A stretch of DNA of 38,197 nt. Origin: Ruminococcus sp. Lineage in GTDB: Bacteria > Bacillota > Clostridia > Oscillospirales > Acutalibacteraceae. The notes below the pieces were generated by a model that saw only the letters and a program-made list of their open reading frames with translations, had not been told where the DNA came from and made no database searches. The stretch is taken from positions 1-38,197 of the forward strand of contig JAFRBD010000156.1 of the NCBI GenBank assembly GCA_017405065.1, given 5' to 3'. The position numbers and the translations under genes were made by a program. This document shows, one piece after another, positions 37,047 to 38,197 of the stretch (its first letter is position 1; each line of letters begins with the position of its first letter).

Positions 37047-38197
37047 TCAATCGTTCTCCGCAGAGAATCTCACAGGCTCAAACGGTCTGCCTTCCCCCGA
37101 GTAGAAGCGGCTGAACATCTCATAGTATTCGAGCCTGAGTACCTGTATCGCTACCAGCAGCGCCTCCAGCACCATGACCAGTGCGTTGCCGAGTACGATG
37201 ATCGCCCAGTAACCGAAGCCGCCTACGGTTTCGGCAAGCACAAACACGACCAGCATCATCCCCGCGTGCACCAGCACAAACGCGCCGACACGCAAAAAGC
37301 TCATGGTATTGGTCACATAGCTCAGCAGGACTTCGATGGATTCAAAGAGCTTTTCCACGATATATCCGCCCCAGCTTTCGGGCTGCCAGTCCTTTTCCCC
37401 GTTGACGAGTTCCGACAGCGGTTCGCTGAAGAAGATCAGCAGGAAAGGAAACACGATCAAGCCGAGGATATACGCCGTCGTCATCACATGCTTATCGAGG
37501 AAGATCTCAAAATACAGACCGAGTACTATCGAACTGTAAAACGTGATCCCCGCCACGCCGCTGGTGCTGAACAGCGCTCTGCCGTAATCCTTCTGCTTGA
37601 GCGAGCTGTATACGTTGAGCAGCATCGCGACGATCAGCAGAAACACACCGATACCGATGGCGGCGAAGATGATCAGATTGGTGTTTTCGGACGCCATGAC
37701 CTCAAACGGCTTCGTCTTATAGCCCATCGAGCGGTACATCGGATCAAGCGAGTGTTCAAAGCCGAAGAAGCTGCCGAACAGAGTACCGAATACCATCGAG
37801 GATACGCCGCACGGCGCTAATATCTTGCCGATCTTCATCTTTTTGAGCTTCCACATCAGCCAGCCGGCGATCATCAGGACAAAGCCCTGTCCGAGGTCGG
37901 CGAACATGATGCCGAAAATGATGATGTAAGTGATCGCGACAAAGGTCGTCGGGTCGATCTCGTTATACTTCGGCACGCCGTACATCTCGGTAAAAAACTC
38001 GAACGGCTTTGCGAAGAACGCGTTTTTCAGCTTGACAGTCGGCCGCTTATCGAGCTCCTCCTTCGCGTCGGAGAAATCCAGCTCAACGCTCCTGATCTTT
38101 GTCAGGCGCTTCTTGATCTCACCCGCGTTCTCCGAGGGCACCCAGCCGACGATGATGAAGCTGTTGCCGTGCTGCAGCGCCTTTGAGCGGATGCCCA
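37047..38197 (-). CDS. ntpI: V-type ATPase subunit I (partial, C-terminal part)
   Basis: Subunit I is the membrane stator of the 116-kDa family. The reading frame is open to the end of the window (GIRSKALQHGNSFIIVGWV precedes PSENAG), so the N-terminal soluble part is cut off. The visible part has FFTEMYGVPKYNEIDPTTFV, several membrane segments, and near the end TMSFLRVGAFVLVHAGMMLV with the essential Arg and HAG motif. A gap of 104 bp separates it from subunit K. Confidence 0.94.
   Translation of the reverse strand, partial: GIRSKALQHGNSFIIVGWVPSENAGEIKKRLTKIRSVELDFSDAKEELDKRPTVKLKNAFFAKPFEFFTEMYGVPKYNEIDPTTFVAITYIIIFGIMFADLGQGFVLMIAGWLMWKLKKMKIGKILAPCGVSSMVFGTLFGSFFGFEHSLDPMYRSMGYKTKPFEVMASENTNLIIFAAIGIGVFLLIVAMLLNVYSSLKQKDYGRALFSTSGVAGITFYSSIVLGLYFEIFLDKHVMTTAYILGLIVFPFLLIFFSEPLSELVNGEKDWQPESWGGYIVEKLFESIEVLLSYVTNTMSFLRVGAFVLVHAGMMLVVFVLAETVGGFGYWAIIVLGNALVMVLEALLVAIQVLRLEYYEMFSRFYSGEGRPFEPVRFSAEND

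Overview
The window looks like chromosomal DNA of an anaerobic Firmicute of the Ruminococcus/Oscillospiraceae type. The evidence is a secreted multidomain glycosidase ending in a type I dockerin (cellulosome-style attachment), a V-type (A/V) ATPase operon of the bacterial ntp type, strong AGGAGG-like ribosome sites, and a Gram-positive style exopolysaccharide (EPS) locus. No rRNA, tRNA, CRISPR array or intact insertion sequence was seen.

Layout. (1) 1-8187, plus strand, housekeeping: the 3' end of an iron-sulfur protein, glutamate synthase gltB-gltD, and CTP synthase pyrG, closed by a rho-independent terminator. Two converging hairpin repeats sit between gltD and pyrG. (2) 27540-8291, minus strand: one roughly 19 kb EPS/capsule operon of 16 genes, ending in its own terminator at about 8200. 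In transcription order it holds a MotA/TolQ/ExbB-like channel protein with a degenerate EAL domain, a MotB-like protein carrying Cna-B/SpaA-type domains, a Wzz/tyrosine-kinase-like fusion, the priming sugar-phosphate transferase, a GT4 glycosyltransferase, a PIG-L deacetylase, two more GT4 enzymes, a Wzy-like polymerase, a Wzx-like flippase, WbqC, LicD, and four genes (WbpB, D, E, A types) that together fit synthesis of UDP-2,3-diacetamido-2,3-dideoxy-glucuronic acid. (3) 27541-28129: a 589-bp gene-free region with an AT-rich promoter-like part and a GC-rich block full of hairpins. (4) 31417-28130, minus strand: the dockerin-bearing glycosidase with its own promoter and terminator. (5) 38197-31618, minus strand: V-ATPase genes in the order I (partial)-K-F-E-A-B-D, with a hairpin repeat between B and D and no C subunit gene in the visible part.

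The most unusual system is the pair at 27540-24379 heading the EPS operon. It resembles an ion-driven stator (MotAB, ExbBD, TolQR, ZorAB). The channel subunit carries a catalytically dead EAL domain, and the MotB-like partner has Cna-B-type extracellular domains and a second C-terminal membrane anchor instead of a peptidoglycan-binding OmpA domain. The conserved membrane aspartate is present. I know of no described system with this architecture. An energy-driven or tension-sensing role in EPS export or assembly is inference from position only.
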